A stretch of DNA of 64,000 nucleotides from an uncultured Bacteroidales bacterium. GTDB lineage: Bacteria > Bacteroidota > Bacteroidia > Bacteroidales > Muribaculaceae. The notes beneath the pieces were generated by a model that searched no databases, was not told where the DNA came from, and was given only the letters and a program-made list of their open reading frames with translations. Position numbers and translations under genes: made by a program. The DNA is taken from contig CACYQB010000015.1 in assembly GCA_902776435.1 (NCBI GenBank), forward strand, positions 1 to 64,000, in the 5' to 3' direction. Positions 26,273 to 34,876 of the stretch are shown piece after piece (positions within the stretch are counted from its first letter, which is position 1; each line of letters begins with the position of its first letter).

Positions 26273-27280
26273 ATGAACAGGAAGGCCTGGCTCGATTACT
26301 TGAAGTTCATCGCGATGTTTCTCGTGGTGGTTTATCACACGCCGCCACGGTATGACACCGCCCATGAGGTCGCCCTGTTCAATATGGGAGCGCCGGTCTT
26401 CTTCTTTGCTGCCGGCTACCTGTTCAATATTGCCAAGCAGAAGGATTTCTTCACTTTTCTGCGCCGCCGTGCAAGCCGGATTCTGATACCATACACCACC
26501 TTTTTCATCATTTTTTACGCCCTGTGGCTCGTCGTGGGACGGCGCATGGCAGGTCCCGAGGAACAGGCTATAGACACACTCACACCGCTATGGCAGTTCT
26601 TCCAGGGCACACCTGACGTGGTGCTGGGGCCATTCTGGTTCCTGGCCGCATTGTTCACCATGCAGGTCATCTATTATCCGATTAAGAAATATCTAAGCGG
26701 GTATTGGCCACTGGTGCTGGCCTTGCTGCTGAACCTGTCACTGCTTGTCTTGCCTGATGTGCCTTGGCTCCGCTACTGGAACCTTGACAAGGCGATGTTG
26801 TATATGCCCATCTATGCCGTCGGCAACTGTTGTGGTCCGCTGGTGGAGCGGTTCGACTTCTCTGCCGCTAGCCGCTCGCTGCTGTGGGTATTGCTTGCTG
26901 TTGTGGGCTTGGGATTCCTGATTTTCGCCCCGCTGACTATCGATCGTGGTGTGGCCTATGTCCTGGCTCCTGAGGCGGTTATACTTGTTTTACCCTTGTA
27001 CAGCGCCATCTGTAAGTGGCTGGCTGACCATGACTTGATGAGCCGTATCGCTCGCAATGTCGCCATCACCAGCATCACCTATCTGGCACTGCAGAACTAT
27101 CTCATCGGCATCATCAAGATGCTCGTGGCCAAGTTCGCCGGGCCAGCCATCCTCGATGACAACATCCTGCTGAAAGTGGTGATTGCCCTCGCTGTGATGG
27201 CGATGCTTTATCCGTTGGCCCTGATGGTGGAGCGCTACTTCCCCTTCCTCCTCGGCAAGAGCCGTAAATCAAGGAGTTGA
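26273..27280 (+). CDS. Membrane acyltransferase, acyltransferase-3 family
   Basis: A 335-residue polytopic protein of the acyltransferase 3 family, which moves acetyl or other acyl groups onto surface sugars. The N-terminal family signature is visible (WLDYLKFIAMFLVVVYHTPP, with the His at about 22), then GAPVFFFAAGYLF and RRRASRILIPYTTF. About ten membrane segments span the protein (for example near 50, 85, 125, 150, 195, 220, 240, 265 and 300). Single gene between the MITE-like element and lysS, with no close partner, so the acceptor cannot be guessed. It ends 117 bases before lysS. Confidence 0.88.
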   Translation: MNRKAWLDYLKFIAMFLVVVYHTPPRYDTAHEVALFNMGAPVFFFAAGYLFNIAKQKDFFTFLRRRASRILIPYTTFFIIFYALWLVVGRRMAGPEEQAIDTLTPLWQFFQGTPDVVLGPFWFLAALFTMQVIYYPIKKYLSGYWPLVLALLLNLSLLVLPDVPWLRYWNLDKAMLYMPIYAVGNCCGPLVERFDFSAASRSLLWVLLAVVGLGFLIFAPLTIDRGVAYVLAPEAVILVLPLYSAICKWLADHDLMSRIARNVAITSITYLALQNYLIGIIKMLVAKFAGPAILDDNILLKVVIALAVMAMLYPLALMVERYFPFLLGKSRKSRS

Positions 27281-27348
27281 AACAGCAGGTTTTTATCCTG
27301 TTTGGACAAAAACTGAAGTCTGAGGCCTGAAGTCTAAAGACTTTTTAC

Positions 27349-27356
27349 TAATTTTG
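27349..27356 (+). promoter_or_regulatory. -7 element for lysS
   Basis: TAATTTTG fits TAnnTTTG and lies about 42 bases before the lysS start. The -33 element is not clear; the upstream bases carry short repeats of TGAAGTCT. Confidence 0.5.
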
Positions 27357-27397
27357 CAGTTTCAGAAGAAAACATCATCCTAATAAACGACATAACA

Positions 27398-29149
27398 ATG
27401 AATGTACTTGAATTAAGCGAACAAGAGATTTTTCGCCGCAACAGTTTAGAGCAACTCAAGGCGATGGGTATCAACCCTTATCCCGCAGACGAGTATGTGG
27501 TGACCGCCTATAGTGACGATATCGTGGCCAATTTCAGCGACGATGCCGAGCCGCGTCAAGTGAGTATCGCAGGCCGCATGATGAACCGTCGCATTATGGG
27601 CAAAGCCTCGTTCTTTGAGTTGCAGGACTCTAAGGGACGCGTGCAGGTGTATGTCAGTCGCGACGACTTGTGCCCTGGCGAGGACAAGGAAATGTATAAC
27701 ACCGTGTTCAAGAAGTTGCTCGACATGGGTGACTTTGTGGGTGTTCAGGGCTTTGTATTCCGCACCCAAACGGGTGAAATCAGTGTCCATGCCCGGTCTC
27801 TGAAACTGCTGAGCAAGTCATTGAAGCCGCTACCCGTGGTGAAGCAGAAGGATGGCGTGACCTATGACGCCTTCGAAGATCCCGAGTTGCGTTACCGCCA
27901 GCGTTACGTTGACCTGGTCGTCAACAAGGGCGTGAAGGAAACCTTCCTGAAACGTGCCTTGGTGATTAAAACGATGCGTCGGGTGCTGGATGATGCCGGT
28001 TATACCGAGGTCGAGACTCCCACATTGCAGGCTATTGCAGGTGGTGCTACAGCCCGTCCGTTCATTACCCACTTTAACGCGTTGAATATCCAGATGTACA
28101 TGCGCATTGCCACTGAGTTGTACCTCAAACGACTGATTGTCGGTGGCTTTGAGGGTGTGTACGAGATTGGCAAGAACTTCCGCAACGAGGGAATGGACCG
28201 CAACCACAACCCCGAGTTCACGTGCATGGAGCTGTATGTCCAGTACAAGGACTATAACTGGATGATGTCGTTTACCGAGCAACTGCTCGAGACCATCTGT
28301 ATCGCTGTCAACGGCAAGCCCGAGACCGAAATCGATGGTCATGTCATCAGCTTTAAGGCGCCTTACCGCCGTCTGCCCATCCTTGAGGCTATCAAGGAGA
28401 AGACCGGCCATGACCTGGAGGGCAAGAGCGAGGACGAAATCCGCGAGGTGTGCAAGCAACTGAACCTCGAGATTGACGACACGATGGGTAAGGGCAAGCT
28501 GATTGACGAAATCTTCGGTGAATTCTGTGAAGGCTCATTCATTCAGCCCACCTTCATCATCGATTACCCCGTTGAGATGTCGCCGTTGACCAAGATGCAC
28601 CGCAGCAAACCTGGCCTGACCGAGCGTTTCGAGCTGATGATCAATGGTAAAGAGGTCGCCAACGCTTATAGCGAGTTGAACGATCCCATCGATCAGGAAG
28701 AGCGCTTTAAGGAGCAGATGCGACTGGCCGACAAGGGTGATGACGAGGCCATGATTATCGATCAGGACTTCCTGCGTGCTCTGCAATACGGTATGCCGCC
28801 CACGAGTGGTATCGGTATCGGCATTGACCGCTTGGTGATGCTCATGACAGGCAACAGCTATATCCAGGATGTGCTTCTGTTCCCGCAGATGCGTCCCGAG
28901 AAAACGCCGCCCCGCGACAAGGTGGAGGCCTTTACCGCCCTGGGCATTCCCGAGGAGTGGGTAGCACCTATCCAGAAAGCCGGTCTGCTCACCGTGGCAG
29001 CATTAGGCGCCCTCGAGAAACCCGGTAAACTTTTCCAGGACCTGTTGGATATCAACAAGAAGTACAAACTCGGCTACAAGGTGCCCGTCGTTGACGAGGT
29101 CAAGAAGTGGGTCGAGGCCGCTGCAGCCGCTGCTCCAGCACAGTCTTAA
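27398..29149 (+). CDS. lysS: Lysyl-tRNA synthetase, class II
   Basis: A 583-residue class II synthetase charging tRNA-Lys. N-terminal OB-fold anticodon domain at about 55-150 ([20 protein letters not shown]), catalytic domain with motif 2 at [20 protein letters not shown] and motif 3 at [13 protein letters not shown]. About 80 residues longer than E. coli LysS, with an extra C-terminal region ([18 protein letters not shown] to an Ala-rich end), which is usual for Bacteroidota. Own promoter and terminator. Confidence 0.96.
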   Translation: MNVLELSEQEIFRRNSLEQLKAMGINPYPADEYVVTAYSDDIVANFSDDAEPRQVSIAGRMMNRRIMGKASFFELQDSKGRVQVYVSRDDLCPGEDKEMYNTVFKKLLDMGDFVGVQGFVFRTQTGEISVHARSLKLLSKSLKPLPVVKQKDGVTYDAFEDPELRYRQRYVDLVVNKGVKETFLKRALVIKTMRRVLDDAGYTEVETPTLQAIAGGATARPFITHFNALNIQMYMRIATELYLKRLIVGGFEGVYEIGKNFRNEGMDRNHNPEFTCMELYVQYKDYNWMMSFTEQLLETICIAVNGKPETEIDGHVISFKAPYRRLPILEAIKEKTGHDLEGKSEDEIREVCKQLNLEIDDTMGKGKLIDEIFGEFCEGSFIQPTFIIDYPVEMSPLTKMHRSKPGLTERFELMINGKEVANAYSELNDPIDQEERFKEQMRLADKGDDEAMIIDQDFLRALQYGMPPTSGIGIGIDRLVMLMTGNSYIQDVLLFPQMRPEKTPPRDKVEAFTALGIPEEWVAPIQKAGLLTVAALGALEKPGKLFQDLLDINKKYKLGYKVPVVDEVKKWVEAAAAAAPAQS

Positions 29150-29188
29150 TCACTGCCACCTGACAAGGGTAGGCAATGAGGAGAATCA

Positions 29189-29229
29189 GGGCAGGGACAA
29201 CTCGTTAAAGAGCTGTCTCTGCTCTTTTT
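29189..29229 (+). terminator. Intrinsic terminator after lysS
   Basis: GGGCAGGGACAACT (29189-29202) pairs with AGCTGTCTCTGCTC (29211-29224) with some G-U pairs and is followed by five T. Confidence 0.8.
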
Positions 29230-29286
29230 AGTCATTGAAAATTAGCAATTTTTAAGAAAGATTTTTCATCGAATAGGAGGGGAAAA

Positions 29287-29319
29287 TTGCCTTTTACTCG
29301 GTATTATTTTATATCTTTG
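29287..29319 (+). promoter_or_regulatory. Promoter for the first PorZ-like gene
   Basis: TTG at 29287-29289 and TATCTTTG at 29312-29319, 22 bases apart. It gives a leader of about 90 bases before the ATG at 29415 and supports that start over the in-frame GTG at 29343. Confidence 0.6.
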
Positions 29320-29414
29320 GCATTTGATTCAGTGGGTTATTTGTGGCTCTGTCACATATTCCGCTGTTTATCAACATGTTAGTATTACTTGATAATAAAT
29401 TAAAATTACTTGAT

Positions 29415-31772
29415 ATGTTTAAAAAACATCTTCTTTTAGTTTTGCTTCTGGTGATGGCTGCTGTCACTGGCAACGCTGGAACTTGGAAAAAACATAGCTA
29501 TTACATGTCCTCCAAGATTCAGAATGTCTATGATACCGGTGACAAGATTTATTACCTGAACAGCGGAAGCCTTTTCCAGTTTGACAAGGCTACGGCTAAA
29601 ACCGTTGCCCTGAACAGGCAGAACATGTTGTCCGACAACCAGATTTCCCAAATCTACTATGACTGGGAGAATCAGTTGCTCTTTGTCACCTATCTCAGTT
29701 GCAATATCGACATCATTGACAACACGGGAGCGGTGTACAATATGAGCAAACTCAAGGATATCGTGGTTGACGTTCGCAACTATACGCTCATTGACAATGA
29801 GTTGATGGGATATACCGGCAAGACCATCAATGATATCACGTTTGCTAACGGTATCGCCTATGTGGCTGTCGATTACGGTTACGTGACCATCGACGAGAAC
29901 ACCAAGACGATTATCGCTAACAACAAGATCATGGGCAACACGGGTAATGTGAACTCGGTCGCAGTGATTGGCAACACGATGGTCATCATGGCCGATGCCA
30001 AGTGCTACTATGGCCCCGTGGGCACCGAAGACCCCATTAACAACTATACCGTTTATACTAGTTCAACTGGCTCATTCTTGGGCGCTAGACTTTATCCCAT
30101 CAATGAGAACTCGGTGTTTATATTGGAACAGAAGAACTTGAGGAGCCTCGACTTCTCGTCGGGCGCGCCTGAAGAGACCAACCTTGTTTCGCTGGCTAGC
30201 AATGTTACTTCCACGATTACGGTTCAGAAGGCACAGTCCGGCTTCTTGGCCAATTTCACCGGCCAAAGTTTCTATTACAAGATTGACGAAACGGGCAAGA
30301 CGGCCACTAAGGCCTCTTCGACCCTTGGCTTTGCCACTTCCGATCCTTATGGTGACGGTACCATCTGGATTAATGACGGTAGCGGTTTGCGTCAGAATGG
30401 TTCCACAACCAGCTATGCTGTCAATTCGTTGACGACCGATGAGCCTTACTGGCTGAAGTATAACACGGCATTGGATCAGTTGTTTGCTTGCACCTCGGCT
30501 TTGAACCGTGTGAATCGCACGAGCGCTTCGAACATGGCTCCCAATGTTGTGAACGTGTATGACGGTATCAACTGGACCAACACAACGAACTATTTCCCCA
30601 ATGGTTCCGGTTATCAGTTCGTCTTTGACCCCGAGGATTCCACCACCTATTTCCGCGCTACTTGGACGAGCGGTATTTACAGGATGAAGAATCATCAGTC
30701 GGTGTTCACTTACAACAAGAACAACAGTCTGATGGGCACCTACAAGGCACACCCCGTGTTTGACAATTACGGTAACATGTGGATTGTCAGCTCCTTTGGT
30801 AACGCCAGCTGCCCTGTGGCTGTATTGCCCAAGAACAAGGTGGCCCAAGTAACTGTAACTAAGGATGACTGGTTCCAGCCTTCGGGTTTGCTGTCGCTGA
30901 ATACCGGTAAGATGCAGGCTTCCCGTTTTCTCGTTTCCAAGAAGAATAACGTCAAGATCTACAACGACGGTGACTACAAGTCATATATGTTCTGCTGGGA
31001 TAACGACAATGAGGATTGCACGGTTGATAACTACAGACTGGCTGCATTCAAGCACTTCATTGACCAGAATAACCGCCAGGTGGAGTGGACTTATCTGATT
31101 CACATGGAGGAGGACCTCGACGGTCTTATCTGGGCGGGTTCTTCGTCGGGCCTGTTCGTGTTTGACCCCGAAACTGTCTTTGATGAGACACCCAAGGCCA
31201 TCACTCCCTATGTGACCAAGTTTGACGAAGGCAACGGTTACCTGTGCGAAGGCTTCACCGTCTATGATATCGGTGTTGACCGCTACAACAACAAGTGGAT
31301 TGCCACCATCAATGGTTTGTACTATGTTTCACCTGATGGCACTGAGGTGTATAATCACTTTACCACTGACAATAGTGATATCCCCAGCAATACCGTTTAT
31401 ACGGTCGAGTGCGACCCCGAGAATAACCGAGTTTATATCTTTACCAACAACGGTTTTGCCGAGTACATTGCCGAGGGTGACGCTGGCGCACTCAACTTCG
31501 ACAACGTCTATGCCTTCCCCAATCCCATCGAGCCTGATTACACTGGCATGATCAAGATCGCTAACCTGATGGAGAATTCCTACGTCACCATCACCGATCA
31601 TGATGGCCAGATCGTGAAGCAGTTCGGCCCCGTGATGGGTAGTGCTTTATGGGATGGCAGCGGCGAAGATGGCGAGCGTGTGCCGACGGGAACCTACAAC
31701 ATCTATGCGGCCCAGGGCGGCCAGCCCGCGGTAACGGGCACGCCCCAGGCTACAGTGATGGTAATCAAGTAA
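29415..31772 (+). CDS. PorZ-like exported double-propeller protein, paralog 1
   Basis: A 785-residue exported protein. The ATG at 29415 opens on a signal peptide (MFKKHLLLVLLLVMAAVTGN); the GTG at 29343 would add 24 unrelated residues in front and is rejected. The body is made of beta-propeller blades of the kind found in PorZ and two-component-regulator sensor propellers (LSDNQISQIYYDWENQLLF, DGLIWAGSSSGLFVFDP, NKWIATINGLYYVSPDG). The last 90 residues form an Ig-like/FlgD-like domain (VYAFPNPIEPDYTGMIKI to the end). PorZ is a surface component of the type IX secretion system in Porphyromonas gingivalis. This gene and the next three are much more like one another than like the fifth. Role: inferred envelope or surface function; true PorZ activity is not shown. 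Confidence 0.8.
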   Translation: MFKKHLLLVLLLVMAAVTGNAGTWKKHSYYMSSKIQNVYDTGDKIYYLNSGSLFQFDKATAKTVALNRQNMLSDNQISQIYYDWENQLLFVTYLSCNIDIIDNTGAVYNMSKLKDIVVDVRNYTLIDNELMGYTGKTINDITFANGIAYVAVDYGYVTIDENTKTIIANNKIMGNTGNVNSVAVIGNTMVIMADAKCYYGPVGTEDPINNYTVYTSSTGSFLGARLYPINENSVFILEQKNLRSLDFSSGAPEETNLVSLASNVTSTITVQKAQSGFLANFTGQSFYYKIDETGKTATKASSTLGFATSDPYGDGTIWINDGSGLRQNGSTTSYAVNSLTTDEPYWLKYNTALDQLFACTSALNRVNRTSASNMAPNVVNVYDGINWTNTTNYFPNGSGYQFVFDPEDSTTYFRATWTSGIYRMKNHQSVFTYNKNNSLMGTYKAHPVFDNYGNMWIVSSFGNASCPVAVLPKNKVAQVTVTKDDWFQPSGLLSLNTGKMQASRFLVSKKNNVKIYNDGDYKSYMFCWDNDNEDCTVDNYRLAAFKHFIDQNNRQVEWTYLIHMEEDLDGLIWAGSSSGLFVFDPETVFDETPKAITPYVTKFDEGNGYLCEGFTVYDIGVDRYNNKWIATINGLYYVSPDGTEVYNHFTTDNSDIPSNTVYTVECDPENNRVYIFTNNGFAEYIAEGDAGALNFDNVYAFPNPIEPDYTGMIKIANLMENSYVTITDHDGQIVKQFGPVMGSALWDGSGEDGERVPTGTYNIYAAQGGQPAVTGTPQATVMVIK

Positions 31773-31802
31773 TGACTATGAGCCGTTACATGTAAGATAG
31801 CT

Positions 31803-31839
31803 CAAGAGGGTGTGCATCGGGCATGCCCTCTTGTGTTTT
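31803..31839 (+). terminator. Intrinsic terminator after PorZ-like paralog 1
   Basis: CAAGAGGGTGTGC (31803-31815) pairs with GCATGCCCTCTTG (31821-31833), followed by TGTTTT. It splits paralog 1 from the rest of the array. Confidence 0.75.
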
Positions 31840-31884
31840 CAATGAAGGATCGACAGAGCCTCATCAATTTAAGGAACAATCAAT

Positions 31885-32349
31885 ATGGACATCAATTCGG
31901 TTGAATTCTATACAATCGCCTTTGTGGTTGCAATGGCTCTAGTGGGGCTGCTGATGGGACGTACCGAGAAGCGTCCGCCCAGCACCCATATTGTCCAATT
32001 GGCTACCACACCAGCGACAGATGTGGAAGACGATGAGGATGTGGTGTGTCTTGAGGCTCTCGATAACGGCAGGGTGCGTTTTACCCGTTCAGGCCTCTCC
32101 ATAGGTCCGGAGGAGACGGTAAACCTGGTTTTCACCATTCAGGAAGACCGCTGCTCCATTGTGGAGAAAAAGGGGATACGACGGCGTAGATCGTTAGGGG
32201 AACCCGTTCGTGGTGAGGTGACAGTCAAGTGTTTGCGGCCTGGTGTTAAATACCGGATGCGTTATGAGAGTCAGGTGACAAGCGCGTGGGCATCGTTTGC
32301 CTATGACACCTCGTCCCCTGATCCCAAGGTCGTGAAACTCAAGATATAG
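31885..32349 (+). CDS. Small membrane-anchored protein of unknown function inside the PorZ-like array
   Basis: A 154-residue protein I do not recognise. One N-terminal hydrophobic segment (about 8-25, FYTIAFVVAMALVGLLMG) is followed by an acidic linker (residues 46-54) and a compact beta-rich region (VRFTRSGLSIGPEETVNLVF, then KCLRPGVKYRMRYESQVTSA). No lipobox or cleavable signal is evident, so it is probably held in the inner membrane with the beta domain on one side. Codon use looks like its neighbours. It interrupts the tandem array between paralogs 1 and 2, with a terminator before it and about 134 bases after it. Confidence 0.7.
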   Translation: MDINSVEFYTIAFVVAMALVGLLMGRTEKRPPSTHIVQLATTPATDVEDDEDVVCLEALDNGRVRFTRSGLSIGPEETVNLVFTIQEDRCSIVEKKGIRRRRSLGEPVRGEVTVKCLRPGVKYRMRYESQVTSAWASFAYDTSSPDPKVVKLKI

Positions 32350-32405
32350 GAAATCAGCCGTTTGGGTAGGTGCGTATAATTGCCGCCCAACACAATTTAA
32401 CCCTA

Positions 32406-32413
32406 TATCTTTA
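32406..32413 (+). promoter_or_regulatory. Weak -7-like element before PorZ-like paralog 2
   Basis: TATCTTTA differs from TAnnTTTG in the last base; TTG at 32380-32382 is 23 bases upstream. It would give a leader of about 70 bases to the ATG at 32484. Confidence 0.25.
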
Positions 32414-32483
32414 CGTTATTAACATTAGGGTCCATTTGCTTTTAAGTGGTCTTTTAAAGATAATAAATTATAATCAGTTAGAG

Positions 32484-34832
32484 ATGATTAAAAAAATACT
32501 TTTGCTATTGGCTGTGATGGCGGCCCTCATTGGCAACGCTGGAACTTGGAAGATTCATAGCTATTATATGACGTCTAAGATTCAGAACGCCTATGATACC
32601 GGAGACAAGATTTACTATCTGAATAGCGGCAGTCTCTTCCAGTTTGATAAGACTACACTGAAGACTGTGAGCCTGAGTAGTCAGAATCTCTTGTCCGACT
32701 ACCAGATTTCCCAAATCTATTTTGACTGGGAGAATCAGTTGCTTTTTGTCGCTTATCTCAATTGTAATATCGACATCATCGACAACACGGGCAACGTGTA
32801 TAATGTGAGCAAACTCAAGGACGTTGTGGTTGACGTCCGCAATTTCTCATTTAGTGATGATGGCCTGATAGGATATACCGGCAAGACCATCAATGATATC
32901 ACGTTTGCTAATGGTATCGCCTATGTGACTGTTGATTACGGTTATGTGACGATTGACGAGGCCACCAAGACAATTATCCGTGACAATAAGATCATGGGGC
33001 AGACAGGCAATGTGCATTCGGTTGCCGTAATCGGCAACACGATGGTCATCATGGCGAATAGCAAATGCTATTATGGCCCTGTAGGCACCGAAGACCCCAT
33101 ACAGCACTATTCGGTTTATTCAGGATCTTTTACAGGTGCCAGGCTATATCCCATTAACGGAACCTCGTTGTTCGTTATGGAACAGAAGAACTTGCGGAGT
33201 CTGAATTTCTCTTCAGGCTCTCCTGCTATGACCAGCCTCGTTACGGTGACAGGCACTACCCCCACCACGATTACGGTCCAAAAGGCCAAGACCGGCTTCT
33301 TGGCCAATTTTACAGGCCAGAGTTACTACTATAAAATTAACGATACAGGCACGACGGCCACTAAGGCCTCATCTACTATTGGCTTTGCCACTTCCTATCC
33401 CGATGGTGACGGCGAAATCTGGATCAATGATGGCAACGGCTTGCGTCAGAGTGGTTCCACAACCAGTTATGCCGTTAATTCGTTGACCACTGACGAACCC
33501 TTCTGGCTCAAGTACAACACGGCAACAGATCAATTGTTTGGTGCCACCTCGGCTCTGAATCGTGTGAATCGAACAATATACCCAGTTTTTGCTCCTAATG
33601 TCGTGAACGTGTATGACGGCATCAACTGGAGCAACGTGACTAATTATTTCCCCACAGGTTCCGGTTATCAGTTCGTTTTCAACCCCTTGGATTCCACAAC
33701 CTATTTCCGCGCCACTTGGAAAAATGGTATTTACAGGGTGAAGAACAATTCAGTTATATTGAATTACAATAGCAGTAATAGTTTGATAGGCACGGATATC
33801 TGTAAGGCCCATCCCGCATTTGACAACTATGGTAACATGTGGATTGTTTGCTCTCATGGCAATCCTAGTTGTCCCGTGGCTGTGTTGCCCAAGAATAAGG
33901 TTGCCAGGACGACGGTTTCCAAGAGTGATTGGTTCCAGCCTTCAGGCTTGCTGTCGTTGAATACCGGCAAATTCCAGGCTTCCCGGTTTGTGATTTCCAA
34001 GAAGAATAACATGAAGATTTATAACGATGGTGATTACAAGAGTCCCATCTTCTGTTGGGACAACTTTAATGAGGATTGCACCGTCGATAACTACAGGTTG
34101 GCAACACTAACTTACTTTGTTGATCAGAACAACCGTGAGGTGTCATGGGTCTATCAGATGCATATGGAGGAGGACCTCGATGGCCTTATCTGGGTTGGTA
34201 CGACGACCGGTCTGTTCGTCTTTGACCCCGAGATTGTCTTTGATGAGACGCCCAAAGCTTTCAGCCCTTATGTGACCAAGTCTAAGGAGGGTAAAGGCTA
34301 CTTGTGTGAAGGTTCAACGGTCTATGACATTGGCGTTGACCGTTACAACAACAAGTGGATTGCCACTGACGGTGGTTTGTACTTTGTATCACCTGATGGC
34401 TCTGAGGTATTTAACCACTTCACCACAGCCAACAGTGACATCCCTAGTGATGTGGTCTATACCGTGGAGTGTGATCCTGAGCATGACTGTGTATACATTT
34501 TCACCGACAACGGCTTTGCCGAGTATATTGCTGAGGGTGCTGCTGCCGCACTCAACTTTGACAACGTCTATGCATTTCCCAATCCCATGGAGCCCGACTA
34601 CACGGGTATGATTAAGATTTACAACCTGATGGAGAACTCTTACGTTGCCATCACCAACCGCTCCGGCCGAGTCATCAAGCGCATGGGGCCGGTGATGGGT
34701 TGTGCTTATTGGGACGGCTGCGGCTCGGATGGAGAGCGCGTGCCCACAGGCGTTTACAATATTTATGCGGCCCAGGGTGCCCAACCCGCAGTAACGGGCA
34801 CGCCCCAAGCCACTGTAATGGTGATTAAGTAA
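32484..34832 (+). CDS. PorZ-like exported double-propeller protein, paralog 2
   Basis: A 782-residue paralog of the protein at 29415-31772, with the same order of signal peptide (MIKKILLLLAVMAALIGNAG), propeller blades and C-terminal Ig/FlgD-like domain (VYAFPNPMEPDYTGMIKIYN to the end). The open frame reaches back to 32370, but the ATG at 32484 puts the signal peptide at the N-terminus as in the other members. It differs from paralog 1 mostly by scattered substitutions and a small insertion around residue 435 (SNSLIGTDICKAHP against NSLMGTYKAHP). The next paralog follows after 44 bases, so paralogs 2 to 5 may share a message. Confidence 0.8.
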   Translation: MIKKILLLLAVMAALIGNAGTWKIHSYYMTSKIQNAYDTGDKIYYLNSGSLFQFDKTTLKTVSLSSQNLLSDYQISQIYFDWENQLLFVAYLNCNIDIIDNTGNVYNVSKLKDVVVDVRNFSFSDDGLIGYTGKTINDITFANGIAYVTVDYGYVTIDEATKTIIRDNKIMGQTGNVHSVAVIGNTMVIMANSKCYYGPVGTEDPIQHYSVYSGSFTGARLYPINGTSLFVMEQKNLRSLNFSSGSPAMTSLVTVTGTTPTTITVQKAKTGFLANFTGQSYYYKINDTGTTATKASSTIGFATSYPDGDGEIWINDGNGLRQSGSTTSYAVNSLTTDEPFWLKYNTATDQLFGATSALNRVNRTIYPVFAPNVVNVYDGINWSNVTNYFPTGSGYQFVFNPLDSTTYFRATWKNGIYRVKNNSVILNYNSSNSLIGTDICKAHPAFDNYGNMWIVCSHGNPSCPVAVLPKNKVARTTVSKSDWFQPSGLLSLNTGKFQASRFVISKKNNMKIYNDGDYKSPIFCWDNFNEDCTVDNYRLATLTYFVDQNNREVSWVYQMHMEEDLDGLIWVGTTTGLFVFDPEIVFDETPKAFSPYVTKSKEGKGYLCEGSTVYDIGVDRYNNKWIATDGGLYFVSPDGSEVFNHFTTANSDIPSDVVYTVECDPEHDCVYIFTDNGFAEYIAEGAAAALNFDNVYAFPNPMEPDYTGMIKIYNLMENSYVAITNRSGRVIKRMGPVMGCAYWDGCGSDGERVPTGVYNIYAAQGAQPAVTGTPQATVMVIK

Positions 34833-34876
34833 TGGCCTGGTGCCAATAAATTGAAAATAGATAAAACATTATAGTG

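Noticed and set aside
26273-27280. Acyltransferase as cargo of a mobile unit with the MITE-like element
   Set aside because: The element is complete by itself on one side of the gene and no matching copy is found on the other side before lysS.
32370-32483. N-terminal extension of PorZ-like paralog 2
   Set aside because: It would put 38 unrelated residues before a typical signal peptide that is at the N-terminus in all the other members.
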